DNA from: Owenia fusiformis | Taxonomy: Eukaryota; Annelida; Polychaeta; Sabellida; Oweniidae | Reading direction: 5' to 3' | DNA length: 64,000 bases | NCBI GenBank assembly: GCA_903813345.2 | Contig: CAIIXF020000006.1 | Coordinates: forward strand, 14,700,348 to 14,764,347 | In this document: piece after piece, positions 12,601-24,200 of the stretch | Layout of the letters: every line of letters begins with the position of its first letter | Numbering within the stretch: the stretch's first letter is position 1 | The notes under the pieces: model-generated | The model's database searches: none | What the model saw: the letters and a program-made list of their open reading frames with translations, nothing else | Told to the model about the DNA's origin: nothing | Made by a program: the position numbers and the translations under genes

Positions 12601-13863
12601 AAGTCAAAGAAAGTAACGGAAAAGGGCCAAAGTAACGCTTTTTGAAAATGCCTACCTAAAATTTACCAACGCTCGATGGAGGAAAACTTAAGAGTACAAG
12701 AAAGTTACGGAAATCGGCCAAAGTTACGCTTTTTAAAAACGCCAGGCTAAAATGTTCGACACTTGAAGGAATAAACTGGCCAAGTAACGTGTTTTAACAA
12801 CTTGGCATGGAAACAGTTAGAGTCCACGTGAGTCCACGAAAGTAACGTGGTTATATCGGCAAAGTACTGTGTTTTGAAAAGGCCTACCTAAAAAATCATC
12901 CATTCTTCGAGGAGAAAAATTAGAGTCCACGAAAGTAACGTTTTATCGGCAAAGTACTGTGTTTTGAAAATGCCTACCTAAAAATCATCCATTCTTCGAG
13001 GAGAAAAGTTAGAGTCCAATAAAGTAACGTTTTTAAGGCAAAGAAACGTGTTTTGAAAATGCCTAATATAAAATCATCCATTCTTCGAGGAGAAAAGTTA
13101 AAGTCCAATAAAGTAACGTTTTTAAGGCAAAGTAACGTGTTTTAAGAATGCCTACATTAAAAATCATACATTCTTTGTGGGGAGAAGTTAAAGTCCGATA
13201 AAGTAACGTTTTATTGGCAAAGTACTGTGTTTTGAAAATGCTTACCTAAAAATCATCCATTCTTCGAGGAGAAAAGTTAGAGACCAACAAAGTAACGTTT
13301 TATTGGCAAAGTACTGTGTTTTGAAAATGCTAATATAAAATCATCCATTCTTCGAGGAGAAAAATTAAAGTCCAATAAAGTAACGTTTTTAAGGCAAAGT
13401 AACGTGTTTTAAGAATGCCTACATAAAAAATCATACATTCTTTGTGGGGAGAAGTTAAAGTCCGATAAAGTAACGTTTTATTGGCAAAGTATGTGTTTTG
13501 AAAATGCTTACCTAAAAATCATCCATTCTTCGAGGAGAAAAGTTAGAGACCAACAAAGTAACGTTTTATTGGCAAAGTTCTGTGTTTTGAAAATGCTAAT
13601 ATAAAATCATCCATTCTTCGAGGAGAAAAGTTAAAGTCCAATAAAGTAACGTTTTTAAGGCAAAGTAACGTGTTTTAAGAATGCCTACATAAATGCCTAC
13701 AAAAATCATCCATTCTTCGTAGAGTATGGTTAAGTATTATACATTATAAATGCCTACATAAAACATCATCTATAGTCATGTTTGACTTTTCATAATAACA
13801 AAACGAAATAAACAGTACTTTTAAAATGTCAATATTTTCTGTCCCTATATCTTGACACTGTTG
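9636..13863. mobile_element. Giant foldback element (4.2 kb) with tandem-repeat arms
   Basis: Bounded by an 8-bp direct repeat AACTAAAG (9628-9635 and 13864-13871), which is the expected target-site duplication because an unbroken copy of the host repeat reads CCAACTAAAGAGGCCC. Terminal sequences are inverted: GATATAGGGACA, then ATATTGACATTTTAAAAGTA, at both ends. Each arm is a tandem array of roughly 90-100-bp units (about 9720-11170 left; about 12590-13735 right, reversed), with motifs CGAAGAATGGATGATTTTTA, GGCATTTTCAAAACAC, and GTACTTTGCC or GTTACTTTGCC. The central 1.4 kb (11170-12590) also holds inverted blocks. No transposase-like frame was found, so it is probably non-autonomous. The 8-bp duplication suggests hAT-type mobilisation, while the architecture recalls Foldback/TU elements. 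Confidence 0.85.
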
Positions 13864-14349
13864 AACTAAAGAGGCCCTACAATATTTTGGGCCGAACATT
13901 TTTTTCTGGGCCCATCCTAGGGCAGCGCGTAAAATTTTTTAGGGCCCTAAAACCAAGATTTTGGCCAAAATTTATAGCCCGTTTTTGAAGATATGGCCTG
14001 AAATCGAAAAAAAATAAGGCCCAAAAAGGTCAAGTGATGCCCAGAAAAGCCCACTAAAGAGGCCCTACAATATCTTTGGGCCAACATTTTTTCTTGTCCT
14101 GGGGGGGAACAGAGAGAAAGGGGCACAAATAGTCCGCGAAAAAATTGGGCCAAATTTTGAAAAATAATGCCGAAATCCGAAAAACAATGCACGGTAATGC
14201 CAGTTTTTTAATCTTAATTGCCCAGTGAATGTGGGGAAGAGCAAGTTTTTCTTCAAGGAAGCAAAAAGGTAGGTCCACATTTTTTTAGGAGATATCAGGG
14301 GGGGGGGGCTCGGACGAGCCCCCAGAGCCCCCCCCCTGGCTACGGGCCT

Positions 14350-15025
14350 GTACATGTCTCTGTGATTCAGAGTATCAATAATATGTCAAGGAACTTCAGA
14401 AATTGAGGACTGAGCTGAAGAAGACTGTACACGTGTACAATGTAACTGATATTTGAAAGATATGTTCAATCTATCGATGTCATTCTTTGATGGAGTAATC
14501 ATTAACTTATGGTTGCCAAATTGGTTCAATGTAATATGCGATCAATGCAATAAAGGCTTCGTAATAAACAAAAAAGTCCTACCATTTTCAATATTGATGC
14601 AGAAATTTAATCTTGTGCCGAAGAGAAACACAACGAAGATCATGATTGGTTCGACTATTTGTATTGAACCAATCAAAATGTTCGTCTCAAAATATGATAA
14701 CCGGAAGTTTCAATTTTTTAGATTCTGCTTTTTTAGAAAACAGTAACTGAGTAAACATCATTGCTATATAATTAAACCCTGTTCCAACGTTAGGTAAGTT
14801 ATAGTGCTAAGCTTATACCAGTTCAGTGTTGGTTCAACACAGGATGGTTTCTCAAGTGGGTGCAAATTTTTCATCTTACTAGGCCTAGATCTATTCAGAT
14901 AAAAATTGGTCAAAATTGGCCATTTAGCCTAATTATAGGCTAGCCTAGACTAATGATTTGTCATGATTTCTCTCATTTTTAGTGGGTGCAAATGGATTTT
15001 CATGTGGCAAGCTTGGTGATATTTT
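14350..15025. other. Intergenic, nothing recognised
   Basis: Contains an unrecognised 97-codon open frame (14453-14746, +). Its composition (many Phe, Asn, Lys) is that of AT-rich non-coding DNA and it has no recognisable motif. I do not call it a gene. Confidence 0.4.
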
Positions 15026-15082
15026 TGTTGCGCAAGGATCCTGTCACGACCGTGGTAATGTTATCGTGAAAGCCTAGCGTGA

Positions 15083-15628
15083 CTTATCCCGTACCAGGAC
15101 TATAGTCCTGTATGGAGCGCACTCTTTTGCCTGTACGATTACAACTTGGGAGAATTATCTACGCCCCTTACACTTAAGATACCTACCTCAATGCATTATA
15201 GAACTCAAAATGTAACTTCTAATATATTGGAACCGCCGATTGTCTGGGTATATCGGCAGAACGGGAACATTTTTCTTTTTCATCGAGAGAGATTCCATCA
15301 CTTTTCAACATGGCGGTTGGATTTAAAAGGGGAATCCCCCGTATGACTGTCCCGGATGTGGACCGGAAGTACCAATATGGAGGAATTTGACGGTTGAAAT
15401 AAGTTAAATGTTACACGCAAATATTGCGATCAAAAATGAAAATGTCTTCGTTCTGCCGATAAACCCAGACAATTGTGGATTCAACTACACGAAAAGAATG
15501 CTAAAATACCAAGAAATCTATTGAAGTAGGTATCTGAAGTGTAAGAAGCGTAAAAAATTCTCCCATGTTGTAATCGCACAGGCAAAAGAGTGAGATGTTC
15601 ACAGGACCATAGTCCGGGAACAGGATAA
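15083..15628. mobile_element. Long-TIR MITE (546 bp) with 7-bp target duplication
   Basis: Flanked by AGCGTGA at 15076-15082 and 15629-15635. The arms are inverted over about 200 bp: GGACTATAGTCCTGT, CACTCTTTTGCCTGTACGAT, TTACACTTAAGATACCTACC and TCTGGGTATATCGGCAGAAC on the left recur in reverse on the right with few changes. It is inserted in a fragment of the ATGACCGTGACAATG-type minisatellite (15030-15082). The small open frame inside is an arm artefact. Confidence 0.85.
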
Positions 15629-15975
15629 AGCGTGACCATAGCCTTTATATGACATTTACATGTATGACTTGTTTCATTTGCCCCTTGCTATTCAGTGTAT
15701 TTGTATGGTTTAACCTTGGTAAATAATTGATCGTCATAGATCTAGGAAGTGCATGTATGTATTATTGAATCGAACATTCTTGAATGAGATTAGAATTATG
15801 ATCATGGGGTTTCAATTAGAAGGGTAGTCTAATCAACTCTGTGTCATAACATGAGACCTTAAGAATGAGCAATGCCATGCTTCCCTTTTATGGTAGTATT
15901 CCAAAAGGTATTAGATAAATGTATATGTTTTAGTATTACTTTGAATAAAAATCAATTTTCAAAATGATTAAAGCA

Positions 15976-16696
15976 TAAAAGGAGGAGGGAAAGTATCGCA
16001 ACAGATTTCGGACAGTCATATGTTGGATTTTGGCTATTTTCTGATGATTTAAACAGGTGCATATGTTAGACCAATGCATTCCCTCCAGGAAAAGCACTCT
16101 TAGAGATGATAAAATAATTTCGCCTTTGAGATAGGAAGAAGCATTACAACCCACCCACATGTTTTTTCTGATATGTTGTCCTGATTTTCAACCCTTTCCA
16201 CCCCTGCTTTTTCAATTTTTGTTGCATCAATTTGTTGCATTTTGACACACAGTTAACTCCTTTAAAGGAATAAGTTACTCATCCAGAGGTTTTAAAGATA
16301 GCCATTATGGATGACCAAAATTAGCTGAAAGCAATGGATCGCATGAGTTTTCCCTATGGGAAAATAACATGGGAAATAGTGTTTTCCACTTTATCTAAGA
16401 GGAGTCACTTATTCCTTTAAAGGGGTCAACTGTGTCTTAAATGCAACATATTAATACAACAAAAATCGAAAAAGCAGGGGTGGAAGGGGTCGAAAATCAG
16501 GATAACATTTCAGGAAAAACATGTTGGTGGGTGGTTTGCATCTTCCCTGTCTCAAAGTCGATATTATTTTAGCATGAGTGCTTTTCCTGGAGATAATGCA
16601 TTGGCCTAACATATGCACCTGTTTAAATCCTTAGAAAATAGCCAAAAAACAACTTATGACAATCTGAAATCTGTTGCGATTCCCTCCTCCTTTATT
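15976..16696. mobile_element. Foldback element (~720 bp) with ~300-bp arms
   Basis: The left arm starts AAAGGAGGAGGGA (near 15978) and the right arm ends TCCCTCCTCCTTT (16681-16693). Along the arms, blocks such as CAGGTGCATATGTTAGACCA, AATGCATTCCCTCCAGGAAA, CAACCCACCCACATG, AGCAGGGGTGG and TAACTCCTTTAAAGGAATAA are repeated in reverse with mutations and small gaps. The centre (about 16290-16390) is unique. No coding capacity. Confidence 0.8.
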
Positions 16697-17156
16697 TAAT
16701 CTCATTCTCATGTAAGAGTAAACAAAAAAGACCAATATCGAGATTTTCTCTTTGAGTATTGCATTGTGGGTAATTATTCAAGAACACATTCCAATAAAGA
16801 CATAATTTGTGAGAGAATGTTCACTTTCTGTATTGTCATAACTATCTAACCATATCTAATCATGTTTTTATTTTTGAGTTTTTTCTTTAAATCATCCATA
16901 AAAATGACAAAATGAGATTTTCTTGGCATGTGTACATTCTGTACATTCTCCAATTTTGAAAAAACAAAGGTAATGCTTCTGTATGAAATATGGGAAGTTG
17001 CCTACCCTTCTTGTAAAAATTCCATGGAATTATAGTTTGTGGAAAGTTAAAAATGAAGCTAAAATTTTATGTACATCAATGTACGTGAGTGCCATGTACA
17101 TGTTTAGTCGTATAGATTTACATAATTTGTCATTACAGTATACTCATGCTACTAAA
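16697..17156. other. Intergenic, nothing recognised
   Basis: AT-rich spacer between the foldback and the minisatellite. No supported coding block. Confidence 0.45.
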
Positions 17157-18215
17157 TGTCATTTAAAGTAACCATTGTCATGGTCATATCGTGCTTTAAC
17201 ATTACCATGCTCATGACTGGCTTTGCAACCATTGTCAGGGTCATATCAGACTTTAATATTACCAGGGTTATGACAGGCCTTGCAACCATTGTCACTGTCA
17301 TGTCAGGCTTTAACATTACCATGCTCATGCAGGGTCTGACCTTAACTTTTTTTACCAGTAGCAAGGATTTGCTACCTTCTACCAAAACAAGGAGCAAATT
17401 CCCATATTCAGGTAGCAACAAAAATGCTCCAAGAAAACATTATCAGGTAGCAAATTAATTGCTCCTCAAATTCTATTCATGTCTTATAACGAATCCCCGG
17501 TTATTTCTCGCCTTTTTGAACTGAACGAAACGACCATTTTTTACGTTCAAGGAAACAAATTATAGCGTATTCGTCGATGAAACATGTTATCTTGCAGGCG
17601 ACATTTTTTCGGCAAAAAATTCTGTTTCGCTTAAGCGAGTAAAGTCCAATCAGTGATGTTATCTCATTTTGTTTCATTTTGGGATCCGTATCAACCAATC
17701 AGCGTTGAGGTTGTATATCGCTATTGGAAACGCGATGAAAAAATGAAAAAATATAGGGAGTGGTAAGTTCCATTGATTCTATGCAATAGAAGGGTTGAAA
17801 TACATGAGATTTGTTGCGTAAATTTGAGGTAGCAAGCATTTGCTCCCAGCCACGAAGTTTTTGGAGCAAAATGTGAAATCAGGTAGCAAATTTGCTCCTT
17901 GCTACCGCTAAGATCGAACCCTGTCATGACAGGCCTTGCAACCATTGTCACGGTCATATCAGGCTTTAACATTATCAGGGTTATGACAGGCTTTGCAACC
18001 ATTGTCAGGGTCATATCAGGCTTTAATATTACCAGGGCTATGACAGGCCTTGCAACCAATGTCACGGTCATATCAGGCTTTAACATTACCAGGGTTATGA
18101 CAGGCTTTGCAGGTTATGACAGGCCTTGTAACCATTGTCACGGCCATATCAGGCTTTAACATTACCACGGTCATTTCAGGCCTTGCAACCATTATCACGG
18201 TCATATCAGGTGGAG
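17157..18215. repeat. Minisatellite interrupted by a TIR insertion, just upstream of XRCC4
   Basis: Two blocks (17157-17333 and 17926-18215) are built of roughly 57-bp units such as ACAGGCCTTGCAACCATTGT followed by a CACGGTCATATCAGGCTTTA-type half. They belong to the same family as the array at 461-1370. They are split by a roughly 590-bp insertion (about 17334-17925) with inverted ends: CAGGGT...TTA...GTAGCAAGGA on the left and its counterpart on the right, ending AACCCTG. TCATG flanks it on both sides. The array ends about 75 bp before the first identified XRCC4 coding exon, so it lies in the promoter or in a 5' UTR intron. Confidence 0.75.
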
Positions 18216-18294
18216 GTTTTCTTTTGGAAGAGTAAAGATGAAGTAGCAAACCATTAACTAAACCTCCATATTATTAATTGTGATGTTTCAGACC

Positions 18295-21200
18295 ATGCCT
18301 GAAGAACAGAATCTGCGTAAGCTAACAACTATACAAGGGAAGACCTTCTACCTACTTTTAGAGAGCAACAAATCGGGAGATGATGGAATGGACCTGCTCC
18401 TCAGTGATGGAACAATATGTTGGATAGGAAACTGTAAGCCACCATATTGAATTTCTGACTTGATTTCTAGGTTGATTCTTAAGTTTTAAAGTCAGACATG
18501 AATGTTATGTAGTTTTTTTTAGTTTCTTGAGCAAGGAAAAATTGAAATAGAAGAAGCAAATTAGAGCATGGCTCTGTGGCTTAGTCTAAAGACCTAGAGA
18601 GCACCCTGCTAAGTTTTAGTCTTAGATACTTTTTGATTCACCATAAGCACAAGTTCCAATAAAGATACAAATATGTAAGCCTGTCATGTGGATTCAGGAA
18701 ATAGATACCTAGTATCCAAAACAATTGTAATATATATGTATAAAGAAATGGTGTCTAACAACCTTCCCCCTTCCTCAACATTTAGAACTACATGTACACT
18801 GTAATACTTATATAGGTAAATGTAGATATTGATTGGAATGGGTATGGATAAATGCCAAGCATACTCCCCTTCCTACAACACCGTCAACCACCCATCCCAT
18901 TGGCAGGGCAGGGAAAGACTACCTCATTCCATGGAGTCTCTGTTCATGCAGAAACAGTACTCTTAACTTTTTTTTAGTATCTGAAGAGGATCTTTCAACT
19001 TTGAGTGGAGATTATAACATGGATATCAAGGCATACACCAAACAAACTATAATGGCACTGACATCAAACAAATCTTCGACCTTGAACTTTCAATATGAGG
19101 TTAAGGTCATCAGAAATAATGTTGAACTGACATGGAAAAAGCATGTTCCAGCAGATGATGTCAAGGTAATAGTTTGTATTATTTGTTTCTTCATTTTTTG
19201 TTCATTTGTAATTTTTTTATATTGCATAGGGGCTCAGTAAATAAATAGACGAGTGTGATCATTTGTTTTAAAAATTGATTTAAAGATTCATTTTTGTATA
19301 AATTAGCCAAATATTTGTTTTTCAGATCAAGCTTGGGTCTGTGGTACTTGAAGAGACTGATGATTCTGCCTCTAGCCTGAGTAAAATCCTGGACTTTTCC
19401 ATCCAGAATGCTGCAAAACTACAAGAGCGTATAAAGTCCCTGGAGTCAGATACTGAGAGACTGGCCTCTGAAAGAGCAGGGGCTGTAAAGGTACTGAGGT
19501 GTTCACAATTTCTATAACTACTAGGGGTCAGTAACATAAGCAAAATGAAGTTTCCATCCAACTAAACGGATTGTACCTAACTGTCTACAACATGTTCATG
19601 ATGACAAGTCTTATATTGGCTCTATTGCTATATTTCAGAGGTTGGAAAAATGGGTGAAGTCTAAGGAGGACATGGAGAAGGATATGTTTGAGAAGGTAAT
19701 TAGTGCATCAAATCCAGAAGTGGTTATAGTATCCAACTTTTTTTGGGATGGTGGTCGGTATTCCATGGTCAGCAGTTGGTGTCTGTAACAAATGGCTTAT
19801 GGTGACATTTTGCATGTTATGTTTTGTTAACTTTTGATAAAATCAGGAAAATCAATTCTCCAAATCGTTGTTCCCTCTTCAAAAGAGGAGATGCGAAAAT
19901 CTTTCCTTATAAGGTCAAAATATTTCCCATGATGCAGTTCACGGAGGAACAAATATACATCCTTGTTTTCCCTCATAGGTTTAACATGGGGATTTTCACA
20001 CCTATTTTTCAAACGATATATTTGTACATATTCCCGTACGAGAGTACAGAAAAAATTATTAGAAACGATTGATCTCTTATTAATCTTAATTAGCTATTTT
20101 TTTATTGTATTGATTCATAACGTGGTGAGAATGATGATTGAAAAGTGAGAAAGTATTCCGGAAGAGAAGGTCACATGATCAGTCGACTAGTCGCCATATT
20201 GGAAAAAACAAATCCATTCGACTTTCAATACTTTCATGCCAATCTTGCCGCACTACAAACTGCAACATCGATGCAACAACTGAATAAAAGTGTTCATCTT
20301 CAAATTACATTATAGAGTTATGTTGAAAACCCAAAAACAACTGAGCAGTAGACCAAAGAAGATGCGTTGCTATTATCTAGGTCAATCTGTTCAGTGGTCC
20401 GAAAGCAAATCTATTAGGACTCGTTTCCGAATTTTGTTGTTCATTGTACAATCTTTTATTGTAAACTCGGTATACTGACTATTAAAGCAATGACAAAGAA
20501 GAATACTTCCGATGGTGTCATTGTTTTATTAAGCGTGCGGGTGTAAAAACAAAATTGCGTAATTAGTTTGATTTAGAACTTTCGGGTCACGCATATAGCT
20601 ATGCGAAATGCATAGTGGGAAAATATTGACCAATCGAATTTTGTCCTTTTTGAGTGCTTTGACCAAAATGCTTCCCTGTAATTCAATAAGATGTTACACT
20701 AAAATATGAAAATCTTAAAATGTTACATTTCAAATTGTAAAATCCTAAAATGTTGAACAAAAGTAAAAAACCTCAAATGTTGCTCTAGAAATAACAAAAC
20801 CCTCCAAACATAAAAGCCTGGAGATGTTACAATGAATATATGAAGGAATGAACGAACGAACGAATGATTTACCAATCAACAAATATTGATATCATATTTT
20901 ACACTGTGATTTTGATAACACTTTCAGCCCTTAAATTTCAGTTTGTTACCATAGTGAATTCCAAAAAGCAAAAAATTAGAGAACTAAAGGCTGCTAATGT
21001 GTCCAGGTCTCAAGATGAGACTGACCCTCCAACTCCTCCAAGGTCAAAGGTCAGTAGGTCAAAGGTGAAGGACACAGATGTAGATGTTGAGGATAGCAGG
21101 GAGAAAAGTGACATTCGTGATAGACTGTCAGACTAGTGAGTTTAAATTTGTTGTAGTATTGTGTGTCAAAATTCTGAATTATAATAATATTATGTCACCA

Positions 21201-24200
21201 CCAAATTTTTGTGGATGATGTTTGGTGGATTAAACCTTACTAAGTCAGTTAAAGGTTATTTTTATTAGTATCCATGCACAAAGATGACTTCTTTTTTAGC
21301 TTCCCCCATTTAAGCTCCTTCTTAAGATTAATGTATAATGTAAACCTTTTTCTTATGTTTCCAGTGATACTGATGAGGAGAATCAGAGAGAAAACCCAAC
21401 AGTCCCTACAAAATCAAGAGCAAAGAAAACCACAGAAGCTTCACAATCTTTGTTTGATGATGATGACTCACCTGATAAACCTGCTCCCAAGAGGTATGTT
21501 CTGTGTATGTTGTATTGAACAAAGTGAAACACACTCCAGGGAGCAATGTTAGCTCCAGACAGTGTGTTAGCTCAAGAATATCAAACCTGATCCCAAGAGT
21601 AGCCTTGCCCAAGTCTGTATTTTTTTTACTAATCTGATCTTGAATTATTACCGCCTTGCAAAATCCAATACATCTCCGCTGATATTATGAGGAGATATTC
21701 AACGGTTTCGAGATTTCCATAATACCTACGCTATCAGGGGTATCACAAAACCTTATTGATTTACAGATTGCGTGGACGACACGATGTGTGACTTCAAGGC
21801 TGATTGACCAATCAAAACGTTATCAGGTTGAGCTGCATAAACAAAGCAAACTTCCCGTCTACGACTTGACATTCAATGATCTGATCGAGTGTTTCTTTAG
21901 AGTTGCAATATCATTCATTAATATATTATGTAATTAAATGTACATTGGGATGTAAGAGTCATTAATATAAATTAAATCATGCGATTCAATGTTGATTTAA
22001 AACTGATTTCGCAATGAAAATGCACGATGAAAATGTAGCGGGTCATGCAGTCGTCGATCAGTGATTCTCTCAGCCTACATGTTCGATCATTTGAATTCAG
22101 CGATTGTTTCAACGTTTATAGTTGAAATCTTATCACCTCCGGTTATCCAATCGATGCTCCGGTTATCCAATCAATGCTCCGGCATCCACTAAACTCTTAT
22201 TGATATTTATCTGATAAAATATTTGTATTTTTGATGAAAAGTCCCGGTGAAAAGTGTACTTGTTTTTGACCGTGCATAATAATGAGCTAACGCTACAGGG
22301 CCGTCGTTGATTGGTCAAATTTTACCGACATCAACAAACTGTCAGTAAAGCACGTGGCTTTCTCTTTGGTACAAGGCGGTCATAATAGAAATCAAGATAA
22401 GTAAAAGAGACAGACTTGGGCAAGGCTATCCCAAGAGGTATGTACTGTGTATTTTGTATTGAACAAAGTGAAACACACTCTAGGGAGCAATGTTAGCTCC
22501 AGGCAGTGTGTTAGCTCAAGAATGTACCTGATCCCAAGAGGTATGTACTGTGTATGTTGAATGGAACGAGGTGAAACACACTCCAGGGAGCAATGTTAGC
22601 TCCAGGTAGTGTGTTAGCTCAAGAATGTACCTGATCCCAAGAGGTATGTACTGTGTAGGTTGAATGGAACAAAGTGAAACACACTCCAGGGAGCAATGTT
22701 AGCTCCAGGCAGTGTGTTAGCTCAAGAATGTACCTGATCCCAAGAGGTATGTACTGTGTATGTTGAATGGAATGAGGTGAAACACACTCCAGGGAGCAAT
22801 GTTAGCTCCAGGCAGTGTGTTAGCTCAATAATGTCAAACCTGATCCCAAGAGGTATGTACTGTGTATGTTGAATGGAACGAGGTGAAACACACTCCAGGG
22901 AGCAATGTTAGCTCCAGGCAGTGTGTTAGCTCATGAATGTCAAACCTGCTCCCAAGAGGTATGTACTGTGTATGTTGTATTGAACTAAGTGAAACACACT
23001 CCAGGGAGCAATGTTAGCTCCAGGCAGTGTGTTAGCTCATGAATGTCAAACCTGCTCCTGAGAGGTATGTACTGTGTATGTTGTATTGAACAAAGTGAAA
23101 GTTAGCTCCAGGCAGTGTGTTAGCTCAAGAATGTCAAACCTGCTCTCAATAGGTATGTACTGTGTATGTTGAATGGAACGAGGTGAAACACACTCCTAGG
23201 AGTAATGATAGCCCCAGGCAGAATGTTAGCTCCAGATAAAATGTCCAATGTTAGCTATATGCAGTATGTTAGCTCCAGATAAAATGTCCAATGTTAGCTA
23301 TATGCAGTATGTTGGCTCCAGATAAAATGTCCAATGTTAGCTATATACAGTATGTTAGCTCCAGATAAAATGTCCAATGTTAGCTATATGCAGTATGTTA
23401 GCTCCAGATAAAATGTCCAATGTTAGCTATATACAGTATGTTAGCTCCAGATAAAATGTCCAGTGTTAGCTATATGCAGTATGTTAGCTCCAGATAAAAT
23501 GTCCAATGTTAGCTATATGCAGTATGTTAGCTCCAGATAAAATGTCCAGTGTTAGCTATATGCAGTATGTTAGCTCCAGATAAAATGTCCAATGTTAGCT
23601 ATATGCAGTATGTTAGCTCCAGATAAAATGTTCAATGTTAGCTATATGCAGTATGTTAGCTCCAGATAAAATGTTCAATGTTAGCTATATGCAGTATGTT
23701 AGCTCCAGATAAAATGTTCAATGTTAGCTATATGCAGTATGTTAGCTCCAGATAAAATGTTCAATGTTAGCTATATGCAGTATGTTTGCTCCAGATTAAA
23801 TGTTCAATGTTAGCTATATGCAGTATGTTAGCTCCAGATTAAATGTTCAATGTTAGCTGTATGCAGTATGTTGACAACTTTTAGATTTCAATTTGGCGTA
23901 CTCTAGGTGGAAATACATTAAGTATTATCTCAGAGTACAGCTGAAAATGTATAGTGTAATGTTTTTTCAAAAAAGCAAACAAAAACGTTTTATATATATT
24001 TCATAAAAATATAACCGAGTATTACCTGTTGTATTCTATAGAAATATTCAACACATTTCCACCACCTGATGGTGAAAACATTGTCTGAAGAAAAGGAATA
24101 TTATTCCATAATTTAACTCTTAATTATGGCACCACCTGAAGTGGTGACATATTGTTCTAGTTTCAGATTTTTGTGGTGGTGTTCACTGGTTGGTGTTTGT

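Larger units (their letters stand above)
8748..14346. mobile_element. Outer element with GCCCGTAGCCAG inverted ends, carrying a nested foldback
   Basis: The left end, GCCCGTAGCCAG at 8748-8759, is mirrored at 14335-14346 by CTGGCTACGGGC. Poly-G/C runs sit just inside both ends (8768-8815, 14298-14334). Inside the left and right flanks are direct repeats of a roughly 240-bp unit (8920-9635 and about 13864-14100) with AGGGCCCTA, AAGAGGCCCTACAAT and GGGCCCATCCTA motifs. The centre (9636-13863) is a separate element inserted later. No transposase was recognised. Short open frames at 13947-14406 are repeat-derived. Confidence 0.65.

Noticed and set aside
13947-14406. Four overlapping open frames around 14 kb
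   Set aside because: They lie on GGGCCC-rich repeat units and the poly-G/C end of a mobile element; residues reflect the repeat.
14453-14746. 97-codon plus-strand open frame
   Set aside because: No recognisable motif, AT-rich composition, no splice or promoter support.
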